This document shows positions 46,264-59,307 of a DNA stretch of 64,000 nt, piece after piece (the stretch's first letter is position 1; every line of letters starts with the position of its first letter). Source of the DNA: Siniperca chuatsi (taxonomy: Eukaryota; Chordata; Actinopteri; Centrarchiformes; Sinipercidae); assembly GCF_020085105.1 (NCBI RefSeq), contig NC_058046.1, positions 2,868,175-2,932,174 of the forward strand, in the 5' to 3' direction. A model generated the notes under the pieces. It did no database searches and was not told where the DNA came from. It saw only the letters and a program-made list of their open reading frames with translations. The position numbers and the translations under genes were made by a program.

Positions 46264-48974
46264 ATTGGTTGCAATTGTTTTCTTGTGCAGACTTTGGGGC
46301 ACTTTGCTCCAAAATAAATAGGCTGCTATCCGCATTGTTGCATGAAACATAAGTTTTTAGGTTTAAGTAACACTTTTCTGCAGCGCCTCCTATCTCATTC
46401 GCGCGCGCGCACACGCACGCCCGCGCTTTCCTCGGAATCATCAGGACCAATGACACTTATGTTGTAATTAAGAAAATGGCTATTTTACGCGCACAGAAGC
46501 TGACCTGTCACTGTAATTAGCCCGGGAGCTGCTCTTACTTTGAAGAAATTACTATCATCACTATTTATTTTTTGTCTGCTCAGCAGTCATGACTTTGCAG
46601 CCAAACCTGACGTCTTCCCCTCTCCGTGCCTGCAGCATGACAGCAGAGTGTTTTGGTTTTGCCTGAGTGCAGCCAGGTCTGATCTCTGGGGAGGAGAGAG
46701 AGAGAAAAATAAAGGTGGCTGAGTTCCCCTGTCTGCAGGGCAGGAAGCTGTAATAACAGCTCTTAAAGGCATTTAGTCAACAACACCATAAAAGAGAGGG
46801 GTCCTCCATATGGACCCGTCATGACGGCGTCAGTGGCACGCGTTACACTTCATGCGTGTCTGTGGCTTTACTAACTTCTTTTCATGTTGTTTAATGTCAT
46901 TTTCAGTCATGTATTAGTCTCAGCTTGGTCTGCTGCTGTTTTGCACACCCGACCACATGCTGCAACTCTTAATTTAACACTTTTCATTCTAATATTTCTT
47001 CTTAATATGTTCTAGTGTTGTCATTTTGCATTCCATTATATTTTCCACAGCTTCATCATTGCCTTTATCTTGTTTATATCCTCTCTTCAGCTGTATATTA
47101 CTAGGCTACTTCCTGCAGCAAACATTTAACCTTTATTTACACAGAGTAGGCTGGTTTAGCATGCGTGCTTTTTCACAGGAATGTCCTGTTTACAGGTATG
47201 CAGAAAAATAAATAATTTATCAAAACAAACAGGCAGCTCAGATAATCAGTTCCCGAGAAGAATGTAGCGTTTCCAACGAATAGTCTTGAAGTTTCAGAGA
47301 AGCGTTTTTATTTTTAGGTACGTTTGCAGATTATTTTAGGAGACTGACAGTAAATAATTGCTGTTATGTTTCTGCAGCATCAGCCAAGATGGCAATTTTC
47401 TGACAAGAGCCTTACAGAGAAATAAATACCACGAGGTCGGTATATCTGTCAGTCAGGGAAGAACAACCTCGTGATAAGACATGTGGTGGTGAGTGTTGTT
47501 CTTATCTCCAGTAAAGAACCGTAAAGGTGAATGAGACGGTGTAGTCCCTCATTCGTCCAGGAGTGTTCTATCGTCGAAAAGGTTTCAGTCATCGTCATCT
47601 GGACGCTGTTTTCAGAATCAAGACGTTTCGGCTCCCATCCGGAAGTCATTCTCAATTGTGAAAAAATGGGACGGGAACTAGAAATTTAAGCTACTCTGTG
47701 TTGCTTAAGCCCCGCCCTCAGGAAGGAGTCTACCTGAGTATCTGTTGATTAGCTAGTTTCACCTGAAACTGACCTAATAGTTTCCAAGATGGCCCAGTAA
47801 TCGGTAATCAGGCTTATTGTTTTCTGGCTGCACCTCCCTCATCACTGTTAAGTACCTGATTAGCATGTGATTGGCGTGACCGAGGTGATAACACACTGTG
47901 GTAAACTTTGGGCAGATTGAATCTCAGACCACCATTTCTGTTCAAAGAGGGGTTTTCTTTTTTCACAAAAATGGCTTCCTTGACGCCCCGTTCAAACCAA
48001 CTCTTCTCTCTACTTAGAATCTTCACCTCGCTGTCTTCAAATGTGCGGTTTGTAGCTTTTAGATGCAAATGCACGGCGCTCTGTAATCCTGAGTTAGCGT
48101 GTCGTCTGTGCTGATAAAGTCTTTTGTGAAGTGGCTGTTTAGTCTCACCTATGTAACGTTCTTTGCAGTTTTCCTCACTGAATGGAGTAGACAACATTGC
48201 TCTGTTTTTGCGTGGGCATCTGTGTGGGCACCGTAAAGGTGAATGGCGTGTTAAGCCCTGGTCACACCAGACGGCGGCACAGCATCATCGAGTTCACGTA
48301 CAGGAGCCTGCGTGGCGCCGGAAGCTTGGTGATGTAGTAACCGAGGGCGAGAGAGCAAACTGCTGCAGCTGGAGAGCTGAACACTAACAAGCTAGCCAGG
48401 TGTGGGAGCATGCTAGCTCCGTAGCTAACGGAACAAGGTCACATCGTTTATTCAAGAGGCGTATTTGTACCATTGACTCCCGTCTTGTTTTGTGTCGCAG
48501 TTTATACTCCAGGAGAGGAAGGTTAGATAATGGTGCAACACAGCTAATAGGCCACGAGAGCTTCCTTCATCTTTGACTCTCCGGCTCTCTGATTCCACAA
48601 AGGTCCGAATGTTTTGCAGTTGTTCAGTGGCGTTGTTCAAACTTCAAGGTTAAACTTGACGCGAAAGATTCACGTTGATTTCCTTTGTACCCCCGAGCGA
48701 ATCAACTGATTGCTCTGATGCCACTGAAATTCATTGATTTTCCCACAAATTTTTGCTATTTTAAATGCCGGTGCGACCAGACCTTAATGTCGGGATCCGA
48801 CTGCACAGAATTAGCACCGCAATGGGCCGGGCCGACCCGACAGGCGTGGGGCGAACAAAAGCGAGTGTCGGGGGGGGACAATTTCTCATTTTAACCCCAC
48901 AATTGTTTCCACCTTCTCTTGCAGAGTTTAAAATGTGTTCCATATCATAGCCTAGTTTATTCAAATAACAGTTT

Positions 48975-49038
<64 letters not shown>

Positions 49039-52000
49039 AAAATCTAAACTTTTTCCGGCTTGGTCTGTACCAAATTTGGTGGCGATTGCTCAAAATTTGT
49101 AGGAGGAGTAGCGAAAAAACTGATTTGGACAAAATTCAAAACGGTGGAAAATCGATTAGATCTAGACACACATTTTCCAGAAAGAACATAATTTTGTTTC
49201 TGAGACTCAGGGTTCAAAAGTTACAGACCAAAATGTAAAAATTGTTGTTATAGTGCCACCATCTGGCCAAATTGCACCAAATTTGACACTGCACCCCCGT
49301 GGGTCCTCAGCAATACACTCGCCAAGCGTGAAGTTGATCGGATGAATGGTTGTTGAGAAAATTGAAGGACAGACAGACAGATTCCTTTCTTTACAGTCTG
49401 ATAAAACATGGGGAAAAACACTCAATGGTCAAAAAAATCACGAAGACTGATCTTAACGCATAACGATCGGTTAACGTGCTTGGAGATTTTGTGCTTCCTT
49501 TGTGTTGATTCATTAGTTTCCACACTATGTTTTTGCATACTTGAAATACTTTTTCCACAGTTTAGCTCACAGTCTTTGTCGACCGTGTGATTATCTGTTG
49601 AGTTGAAAACCAGGTTCCTACACATGAAAAATGACCCTTTTCCAGCACCTCATTATCAGAACTATGTTGCACCTGTGATGACAACTTGTTATGTCTGCTG
49701 GTCATTTCACTGGAAAGTCTAATCTGTAGTTTTGTCAATTTGTTCCCCTGTTGATAAAAGAGTGAGTGAGTACACAGGCCTGGACAGGCCAGGGTCTGTG
49801 GCATTCAGGGGCAGTGGGATTTACAAAGTGCCCGTTTTCTCTCTCGAGTGAAGAGGAGGGGCTAACCACTAACTGTTTGGATATCGCTTTTGTCAATAAA
49901 ACCTGAGTCCCTTGGTTTTCCTTTTTGTTTTGCCCCATCGTGTCGATGTCTTCGGGGGAAGCGATTGGTCGGGGAACCGTGAGAGTAAAGGTGACATCAG
50001 AGCCAGCCTGGGTTCCCATCGCGCAGATCTAGGTCACAGCTGCGATACAACAGGGGGGCGGTGGGGGTGCTGTTAAAAGGCACATGCACCCCTCCTTCAT
50101 AAAGATAATCAGATGCTTTTGTTAGTTAGCGAGGGGAGCCCTCAGCCTCGTTCATCAAACCTCGGCATCATGTTACAATATTTACAGTGATTCTGCTGAC
50201 TGAATAAACCCTGTCAGGACTTGCTGAGTTTGGCAGGATGGTGTTGGTACTTGAATTTATTAAAGTGCACATCACTGGAGTTTTCACCTTGATTAATTTC
50301 ACAAGGTGTGTCTCCATCTCTCGGCTCAAACAAAGATGGCAACTGGAGAAGTTCAATGTCCATGGTAAGGAATGGAGAGGTAAACCAAACAGAACTGACA
50401 GAGTTGGCAGTAGATGGGTTCGAGAAGGGGGGCGTCATCTTCCAATATAGCCAGCTAGGTAGCTGTGTTCATGAAAAATGGTGTGGATGAGATGGACACA
50501 GCTGTACATTTTGTTGTAAGTCAACTTACAGAAATAACAACTCTCAAACAGACATTTGATCACAACGTAAAAAACGTTAAGTTAACTGCTTCTAGCAACA
50601 GCTACCACAGCTTCTGTGTCGACTGAAAATGATGTCATATGACACTCACTGCTGATTGGTTCGGGTGATCCTAACAAACTTTGGCTTTAACTGGCTTATT
50701 TTGTTCAATTTAAAGTTTGTACTCACCAACGTAAGGAAACAAGAGTCTGCAGCCATGCTAGTGGCTCTGAAACTGTACTTGTGCTGGTGCTTTGAGCTAA
50801 ATGCTAACATCAGCATGCTAACATGCTCACCATGACAATGCTAACATATTGATGTTTAGCAGGTGTGTTGTTTACAATGTTCACCATCTTAGTCTAGCGT
50901 GTTAGCATGCTAACATTTGCTAATTAGCACTAAACACAAGGTACAGCTGAGGCTGATGGGAATGTCATTAGTTTTGAAGGTATTTGGTCATAAACCAAAG
51001 TATTGGAAAATATTTAAACTTTGACCCAATGATGCGTCAGAGAACCACCAAAGCTATTACAATTCATCTTGAGGGGGACGCGAATGTGTGTATCAAATTT
51101 AATGCCAATCGATCCAATAGTTGTTGAGATATTTCAGCCTGAACGAAAGTGGTGACCGACAGACCGGCAGAACTTGACGCTGCAATTTATACTGCAGTAT
51201 TAAAATCACCCAACTTTCCCTAGAAAACGAAATCTTGTGTTAACTGGGATGTCCCGACTTCAACTCTGACCTGGGACCTTTTCAATCCCTTTTCTCTAAA
51301 GCAGCCATCTCTGTCTAACTCTACCCAATCAAACCGAATAACGCATAAAAACAACCAAAAGATGCCAAAAAAACCCCCAAAACCTTAAACAAAATATAAA
51401 GACACGATTTGCCTGGTAACTATTACTCTCTCGGGGATGTGCTCTCATTAATAGTCTCAATCAACGAAGAAATAATCAGTAAGTCATCCTGCAGCCAGAC
51501 GGACAGAAGATCCGCAAGTCTGAGGTCTCAGCGGAAGAGGTTTTTGTGGCAGCAAAGATAAAGGATTTAAGCAGATGCCCAGATGGTTTATATCACCTTC
51601 CACTGCCGAGTGTTTCTGATTTTCAGATGATATATTGGATTAGGAGAGTAAGAAGGAAGATAACGAGGTATTTGTTGATGAGAAATTATGCACCCCCCCC
51701 TCCTATCTGGCACTATAAATCCTCTCCCACTGTAAGCAATCCTTTGTCCCTGATTTCTCAATGAGAGCACACCCTTCAAATTGAAACCTTATCTGTCTCC
51801 TCATGTAAATACTCACTTATGACTTACTTCCTATCATCCAGATTCACTGTTATTAGGTTTAGACAGTTTCTTTTGGGCAGTTAGATATCATGCTGATGAA
51901 AAAGCTTCTAACTTTTGTCAGAAGCATTGGCAGTGTCACCTGTAGCTTCTTTCAAACAATCAATAAACTGGTGTGTGTTTTGCTTTGAACGTAAATGCAC

Positions 52001-55000
52001 CCTCAGATCCTTTTTTTGCATCTCGTCGGTCTGTGATTTCTGGAGGAATTTTTCGATCAACTTTTGTGATTTCCTTTCGGCCCACTTTGCCTCAACCTTT
52101 CTTTTCTACGTCTGCTGCAGTTACAGATTTCCTACTGCCCTTATTCAAAACACATGTTGTGTGGATGCAAAGCATTCTGGTCTGTTGATGCTAATGCTCG
52201 AGTACAAATTGATCTCTGTGCCTTTTTTCACTGGTTTTCCCAAGAGAATGACCACAACTGATTATTATTTTAGGTTGTTGAATGAAATCTCAAATAACGT
52301 ATAAATTGTATATTGTTTGAAAATACAGGATTTTGTTCTAATAAAACTACAAGAATTTATGTATCCCTAATAAACATATCAATCCACTAGCGAGTGTTTG
52401 GAGTCAGAATAAACTACAGTGTGTGTGTTCGTGGTGATGAAGGAACATGTCAACAGTGCAAGAGTTCGGCTCGCTGATGTGTTTTTAATAGTTTCTGGAC
52501 AACGATGGAGCTCTAAGGCTCACAGGAAGAAGATATATCAGGCTGCGATACACACACAACACTTGTTAGTGGATATATTCAGTGAATAATAAAAATATCA
52601 AATATACCATACCTTATCTTTTATGATAGAAGTAGTAGTCAGATCCTTTACAAATACGTAGTAGTACCACAGTGTGAAAGTCCTGCGTTCATTTTTTTTT
52701 TACTTCAATAAAAGATAATAAGTTATTAGCAGTATATTAGCAGTAAAATGTTAGTTTTACTATCAGGATTTTTGTGGTTTCTTATGAAAAAGAATAGGGG
52801 GAAAGGAGGACTGAAAGATGGAAGGAATAAAATGAAGGAAAGAATGAAAGACACTGTAAAAAATACAATATATCCTCTAAAATGTAGTGGAGGGAAAGTG
52901 GAAAGTCTCACAAAATGGAAAAAAAGCAAGTGAAGTAGCAGAAATACCTGACTGTACTGTGGTTAACTACTACAACTTTGCATTTAAGGCATTAAATTGA
53001 GGGTCTCTCTCCTCCTGAAGATGTATTTTGGTTGAAAGTGGACTTGAAGCTGGACTCTGTCAAAGGTTTCTTAGTCAAACCAGCAGTGAAAATGTCCCGA
53101 CTGCCTTCCGGCTCCCTCCAGGTTCTTGGTCGTGTCAAACTAAAGCACGGTGACCTGGTGGGGGGTGATGGTGGTGGATTTGTTGTTAGACTGGAGACGC
53201 TCTTCAGACACACCGTGTGCAGACATGTTTCTCTGTCAGATCCCCTACACTGCTGCTCACAGATCTTGTCATCACTGTAACCAGAAGCTAGATATGTCCA
53301 TACTTGTAATGGACGCCCCCCCTCCTCCTCCTCCTCCACCACCATCACACATGTTCCCAGCATGAAGAAGCATCTACGATGCCTTTGGGCTCTTTGGGTG
53401 TTTCATGTCTCATCACCGACTTCTTGCACTCTCAGCAGAAAGTGACAGACTAATTGTCCCGAGGGTTGTTTTTATTATTTTAATTTTTTTTTTTTTACTT
53501 TCCCAAAGTCGTCACACAGTCTCCTGACAGGACTTCCATTGTCTGCTCTGAAATTACACATGAACACGCGAGCAGCAAAAGAATTAACAAGCGAGCTAAA
53601 CACCCTGTGTTTATTGATACAAACTGTCTCAGTAAAACAAGAAAACATACGAGATATTCTATGTAGGGAGCTAATGCTCTTGTTTGGGTTTGACCTTGAA
53701 CTCTGATGTGAAACCGGTTGGGAATCAGGCGCATTTAGGGTTTGACTCAGCCGTGGGGTCAGACAGGTCACAGGCGGGGAGGGGGGGGGTTAGTCTTTTA
53801 ACCACAAGTTTTGGGGGTTTTCCATCTCCTCTTTGAAAAGACAGAGGCAGCGACCCTGAAAGCCGACACTCCCTTTACCTCACCTCACTGATTGGGATCA
53901 GGCGGCGGGCCGCTTCAGTCTAAACTGTCTAGTTTGGGGACAGAGGTCGGCTTGTGACTAGGTGATTTACAGTTCAAACCTCGGTCCTCAACAAAGACCA
54001 CAGAGGCCGCTGAACACAAGGCTGAGCTGTGGGCAGGACACTGTCCTCACCAGCAAAACGACAGCATCAGTCGTTTGTTCAAATACCTAAAATGACCTGT
54101 TTGCTACCAGGGCCCCAGACCACGAGGGGCTGCAAAAGCCCCAGGTCCACTACATGTCAGTTGGTTATGACAATTTGATTAATCGCACATTTTTAGGGAA
54201 TTTTCACATCTAGAGTTGTGGCCATGTCTTGTAAAGGGACCCTATATCAAAATCTAGCTGTAAGAGTTTTATTATTTTAGTTTATACTGCGGTCACATGA
54301 TCCATATTCCTAATAAAGATATGTTTAATTAAATTACCACATACTAACACTAATAAAGTATTATGCCATCATAAGATACACTGGATACACAGCATACTGG
54401 TTACACTGGGCTTAATGGGAACTTGGAGGTGACATTGCATTGAGGGCAGTAGGTGGGGGGTCAGTAGGGGTCATTGCCCCGGGGCCACCTAACAGGTTAA
54501 TCCAACCAACACGAGGACCTCTTGTGGCCATGTGGATATTAACGTCTGTCACGTCAGGAGCGAGTGTGGAGGTCGCGGTGGATGGATGCATCAACAAAAC
54601 GTGTGAGAGGCAGCAGTTCAGGTCCTGTCAGCATCCAACAGCCAGTGTTGCTTTATTATCCCGAACCTTAAAGGCGCCCTGTGGAGAAACACGTTGCGTT
54701 TACATCCAGCGTTTCTCACCAAAACGTACTGAGTGTATCCTGGAGGTCTGACAAACCTGTTGAATGCATTTCCTTTCTCATAAAACATTTGCAAAGCTGA
54801 TTTTTTTTTTATATATATACACAGTATATATTTTGAAATCGCAATTGTTTGCAGCCATGTTTGCTAGCTAGCAGTCTTCTCTCGTGACTTTGCTGTTGCA
54901 TTGCTACATTTCTTGGCACCACCTACTGTCAACAGTGGAATAGCATGCCAGGAATGCATATTGCATTACCCACCAAAAAATAAATAAACGTGGGCCCGCT

Positions 55001-58000
55001 CATGAAAACAAGTGGACAAAAACACCACAGGGTACCTTTAACCAAGTAGGTTTTGTGGCTAAACTTGCCAAAACTTTATCATCAGAGACGGCAGGTGACA
55101 AAAAAACCCCACATGAATCTTTTTTTTGTAAAGGTCATACGTGCTTTGGAAGGCAATGCCAAACTACCTGTTTTATTGTTCATGTTGGGGAATGTGTTTC
55201 TGAGTCCCTGACATCATGTCAAAGGTAAAAAAAAAAAAAAAAAAAGAGAAAAGTAACAGGGTTTCAGGTTTGAATACGAAATTTTAATTTAACTTTATTA
55301 TTTTTCCTAAAACAGTCGCATTTAAAGAATATGAAAATAAGCCTTAGAAATCGCACCATGTGTATTTAATCTGTAGTTGTAACGTAAAAACTCCTCCTCA
55401 GGTCATTAAAACAGGTGGTGAACTCAGCGTCCTCAGTGCTGACTCCGGGGGGAAAAAGCACACAAATAGAGACCGAATTCCATGCTAGTTAAGATTTCAA
55501 CTAGTTTCGTGTCAACAGCCATTAGCCTGATACGTTTCAGACCTGCTTCACACTTTGATAAGGGTTTTGTTGTTTATCTGAGGTCTCTACTGCAGGTAAC
55601 AGCGCAAAGACAGAAACCTCAGATCAGAATCGTCTTACAAACCCTCCGGAAAAACAGCAAAAAGAAGCAGTTTTTCCGGGGGCGCCTTTAAAAAACCTCT
55701 TGGGTGCTCAGTTTGGGAACCACAGCTGTTTTAGTTCATTCATAACAATACTAAAGAGCTATTTAAAGAAAACTGTATGACATGGGAAAGAAGAAACTTC
55801 CCCCCGTAACGTGAGTAAGTGCTTTGTGCAACAAAACAAGCAGCTAAAATCTCCTTTAAACAAAGTGAAACGCAGGAGGTGGAGGGGTGGGTGGTGTGGG
55901 TGGGGGGCTCAGGGAGGTGTGTACTGTTTGTTCTGTGATCCAGACCCATCAGTCACTGTGTTTCTGCAGTCTGGAGCACATTCCACGAATCCTGCTGGGT
56001 TTTGTTCCCCTTAACCTACAACAACGACACGGTTGAAGTCCCGCAGAACCGAGCGAGGAAGCCTCGTTTAAACACAACAAAAACATCAGTGCGACTTCAT
56101 TCAGACAAACTAATTAAGTATTAAGCTGTTTTATTTTCATTATTCTATGTTTTATGGATCCAGTGTGGGTTAGGGTTGGGCTTTTGATATAGGATTTGTA
56201 AGGTTGATTTCAAAATCTTTGGTTTAATAATGCGTACAGCTGATATTTGATATTTTGATCCCCTGGGCTGAAACTCTGCAACATTAAATCCATCAGAGTG
56301 CGTTTTACGTTCGCACAGACATCTTATACTTTAGTTGTAAACATGAGGTTACATGAACTTAAAGAGAACTCATTTATTGGATAGCTTGGACTCGTTACCC
56401 GGCATCTTTGGGATCTTTAGAAAATCCCTAAATATGCCATCATTTTTTAAATCTTACATTTTTTAATCTTCGGATTTTAAAGGACGATAGTTTGGCCTGA
56501 AATCATTCTGCACTCTTTGTACAGTTATTTGGTTTTAGGCACCTGGCAACAAAATACAGGAAGCCTAATGGGGAAAAATGTAAAAGTTAAATTGAATGCA
56601 CCGGCTGGCTTTGTTTACTGTTAGTTTACTGTTATCATTGAGACTGCAACTGGAACTCATCTGTCATAAATAATGAGGGACAGTAACTGTGCTAAGGGCC
56701 GAGTTATGCTGGGAAAGAACTAGATTGTGCGCCATATTGTCCGACCACGTTGGAAATCAAGTGTTGCTGTAGCTGTTCATGGAGAGGGGAGAGATGAGAT
56801 AATCATTTAATTATAATTTAAATATGGAGATAACGGCGCACATTTTCAGACGGTCTCTCCTTCACATGAAAAGTGACAGAAACAGTTGTGTAAAGACTGA
56901 AAACGAGCTGAGAGAGACGTTGAAACTCAGCTTACTGTCTCACCGCCACACAGCTGGCCAATCGCGGCGTCAAAACAGATTGTCGGTTTCGGAAAGTTAC
57001 TAAAATGTTCGGAGTTCGGAGTTTAGGTGTGTGTGGGGGGGGGGTGTTTCCAAAGCTAACATCCTAAAACGTTACATGTTAACATGCTACCTGCATTTTA
57101 ACAAGCCAATATTTCCAAAACAGTGTCATGAGGTTCTCTCCATATATCTAGAAGACAGAGTTGGTAAATTGTTTAGAAGTAATATTGTTGTTTATGTAAT
57201 ATTTCTGTTTCAGTGGACCACTACGACCACTGCAGCATGTCAGGCACTATGAACGAACAGGGAGTAGACAGTAGAGATTACAGCTAAAAGGTTGGAAAGA
57301 TGACATTAAACGAGTGTTGGTTTAATTTGTAGTGATGGCCTGCCTCACCCTGAAATACAGTCGTTTAAATGCTGCTAAAATAGCTGTTTCCCTTTCCCTG
57401 TCTACCTAACAACTTTCCCTTTTCGACCAAATGTAGCGTGGTTAAAACCAAGAAGCTAAGATGTCTTTTTACCTGCCTGTCACTGAATTAGTGTTTGGCG
57501 GGAACCTCCCTCCATCCCGACAATGACTCGTTGATATTTCGCGAGAGCTTCAGTATTTCAGAAAAGGAATTTATCAGTAAAAAATTACAGTAAAGCCAAA
57601 AATCAGAGTCACGGTGGCCTCGCAATCCTCGAAAGATTATGTAAGAGAGATGTTGTGGGAAGATTCATGGGATCTTATGATAGAGCTAGCTAATTAGTTT
57701 CATCTCTACACAATACATTGATAGCGTCTTTTCCCATAGGTTTTTCTGAGCAGCAGCGGAAAAGGAAATGCACGTAATTGTGTGATAGGAGGAGAACACC
57801 CAAACGTTCCCTGTAAGAGTGGCACTGCAGATGTGGTTTGGTTTAGAGGTGGAGGACTGAGTCAGATGAGGAGGTGCGGATGGGACGGCGCTCTGTAATT
57901 TGCTTCTGTGGAAATGAGCAGAGCCATTTCCTCTGGATCTGGTGGGGGGGGGTATAAACGATAATGGGACACCCTGGGACCGACTTGTCTTCTAAACTGG

Positions 58001-59289
58001 GGCAAACTACGTAGCTCTGTGACCTGATTATGAGTGTGTGCTGTCATTAACCTCATTAACCTTTCAATTAACTCAAAACGATGCTGATTCGTATCCAGGC
58101 AACGCTGAGGGACACGTCTCTCTCAGATCTTTCTCTCGGTTTCCTTCTTCCTGTCACATTTTCGTCTTCCTCACCTACTTCTTTTTCGAGGCGAAATCAG
58201 TTTATTTCAATGGCTTTGCTCACCGGTACGAAGTAAATCTGCACAAATGTTTTGCAAGTTTTGAGGCTCAGCTTCGGTGAAGTTTGACCTATAGAAAGCC
58301 GTTTTGACAGTGCTGAGCTTTGGGGTAATGAAGAGCCAGAGAGTCCAAAATGGAGAAGGCTATTGCAGCTTAGCTGTGTTGCACCATCCACTTTTATTTA
58401 ACCTCCTCTGTCAGTGTATAAACTGCTCCGTGTGGTTACCCGAGACTTGTGAGACAGGAGCTAATGGCGCAAATACCTCTTTTAATTAAACTGTGTGAGC
58501 TCATTGTCCCCGAGATTAGCAGCTCGTTAGCTCAGAGAGCTTTTCCCCCCTCTTCAATAGCTCTTTATTAAAATAAACGATGTCCACTCCTGAGAACAGG
58601 GGGAGTAAACGGCGAAAAGAGAAGAGGAAAAAGAGAACGGAGAAAACAAAAAGCAGCTCAGAGAGCTATTGTGACTGACTAGCACTAGCATGTTCCTAGC
58701 TGGCCAGCGTTAGCAGTTAGCTCACCAGCAACAGAAGTTCACAAACAAAACATGCGAGTCGTACCTGCTTCTCCAAGTCCTGCAAGTGTGGCCAGGCTTT
58801 TATTCTTGTGTCCCTCTTGTCCTTCCTTTACTTTTTAAAAATGTTGCTCTGCTTTGCATTTTTGCTTCTTTTCTCCTCCACGTTTCTCCCTTTACTTTCA
58901 TTTTCTTCTTACTTTTCATCTTCTCCTGAAACACGAATGATTTTCTCATTTATTTCCACACACTGTAATACTATAGCAAAGGCACAGCATAACTTGTTTA
59001 ATTATTTACGTGTTTAACGACTCAACAAAAACCAACCTGCACTTACTCATGAACACCGATGTTTCCAGGTCTCTGAAAAGTTCCCCGAGCTGAAGAAGAG
59101 GGGGAAGGTTCCTCACGCTCAGGACTTAGTAAAGGAGACGCAGACCAACACCTCTAACACGTGGAACCGACCTCGCTGTGGCGTACCGGACTACCCCGCC
59201 CAGGAGGAGGTGCATTATCGGGGGCGATACCGCCAGAGACGCTTCGTCCTGCACGGAGGACGTTTGGAGAAGACAGACCTCACATACAG
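45844..59289 (+). CDS. mmp11: Matrix metalloproteinase 11 (stromelysin-3), exons 1-2, rest outside window
   Basis: Secreted zinc endopeptidase of tissue remodelling. Exon 1 (45844-45948, 35 codons) encodes a signal peptide with core LIVCCCVFALQCL and ends at a strong CACCG/GTGAGT donor. Exon 2 (59069-59289) joins in frame zero after TTTCCAG and ends ACATACAG/GTATCT. It encodes the rest of the prodomain. The cysteine switch PRCGVPD (residues 70-76, Cys72 to ligate the catalytic zinc) is followed by RYRQRR (88-93), a furin site, and FVLHGGRLEKTDLTYR. Human MMP11 has RNRQKR and FVLSGGRWEKTDLTYR at the same place, the hallmark of this furin-activated member. The short prodomain also fits MMP11. 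The catalytic and hemopexin exons are not found before 64000, so intron 2 exceeds 4.7 kb; intron 1 is 13.1 kb. Teleosts have mmp11a and mmp11b; not resolved. Confidence 0.9.
46218..46261. repeat. (CA)n microsatellite in mmp11 intron 1
   Basis: About 22 CA units, 270 bases after mmp11 exon 1, preceded by a C run. Confidence 0.95.
47541..48200 (-). mobile_element. Penelope-like element 3' end with GIY-YIG domain (copy B)
   Basis: A minus-strand frame (48197-47814, 127 aa) contains YIGETKQPLHKRLYQHRR followed by KEAIFVKKE and NRNGGLRFNLP, the pattern of the GIY-YIG endonuclease at the C terminus of Penelope-like reverse transcriptases. The first half of the GIY motif is lost. About 270 bases of 3' sequence follow and match copy A at 25351-25640. 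A TTAA-flanked miniature element begins at 48255, just upstream, and the reverse transcriptase part is missing. Confidence 0.8.
48255..48783. mobile_element. TTAA-flanked miniature element next to the Penelope relic
   Basis: Ends GCCCTGGTCACACCAG and CCGGTGCGACCAGACC are imperfect inverted repeats, flanked by TTAA at 48251-48254 and 48784-48787. 529 bp, non-coding. Confidence 0.6.
48976..49036. repeat. (AT)n microsatellite in mmp11 intron 1
   Basis: About 30 AT units, able to form a hairpin. Confidence 0.95.
49050..49390. repeat. Dispersed repeat after the AT microsatellite
   Basis: CGGCTTGGTCTGTACCAAAT start and GACAGACAGACAG near the end. It resembles a widespread fish non-coding repeat; no frame. 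Confidence 0.4.
50235..50670. repeat. Dispersed repeat, pair member B
   Basis: Partner of 34180-34720 in the same orientation, with CAACTTACAGAAATAACAAC and CAGCTACCACAGCTTCTG. Confidence 0.5.
50760..51185. repeat. GCTAACATGCT-rich dispersed repeat in mmp11 intron 1
   Basis: Repeated ATGCTAACAT phrases, then GCTGATGGGAATGTCATTAG and CCAATAGTTGTTGAGATATT, a widespread teleost non-coding repeat. Confidence 0.6.
52404..52575. repeat. Partial, inverted copy of the 37831/61289 element
   Basis: Contains GTCAGAATAAACTACAGTGT, GATGAAGGAACATGTCA and GCGATACACACA in the order expected for the reverse complement of 37925-38000. Ends not seen. Confidence 0.55.
52619..52760. repeat. hAT-like element fragment in mmp11 intron 1
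   Basis: Contains GTCAGATCCTTTAC and GAAAGTCCTGCGTTCA, degenerate interior sequence of the same miniature family. Confidence 0.4.
54672..55037. mobile_element. TTAA-flanked miniature element in mmp11 intron 1
   Basis: Ends AGGCGCCCTGTGG and CCACAGGGTACCT are inverted (11 of 13), with TTAA at 54668-54671 and 55038-55041. 366 bp, non-coding. Confidence 0.75.
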
Positions 59290-59307
59290 GTATCTGCAGA
59301 GCTGCAT

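Larger units (their letters stand above)
45949..59068 (+). other. mmp11 intron 1
   Basis: 13.1 kb between exon 1 donor and exon 2 acceptor. It contains the CA and AT microsatellites, the Penelope relic, two TTAA-flanked elements, several dispersed repeats and a partial inverted copy of the 37.8-kb element. Stretches 46270-47500, 51200-52400, 52770-54660 and 55050-59060 show no recognised feature; conserved enhancers cannot be excluded. Confidence 0.6.

Noticed and set aside
51915-52304. 129-aa plus-strand frame
   Set aside because: Cysteine and phenylalanine rich from T-rich sequence, no family motif, and it lies in the mmp11 intron among repeats.
53032-53363. Overlapping open frames on both strands (82 aa plus, 123 aa minus)
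   Set aside because: Low-complexity serine/proline and glutamate runs, no recognised motif, no splice context; open frames on both strands suggest base composition.
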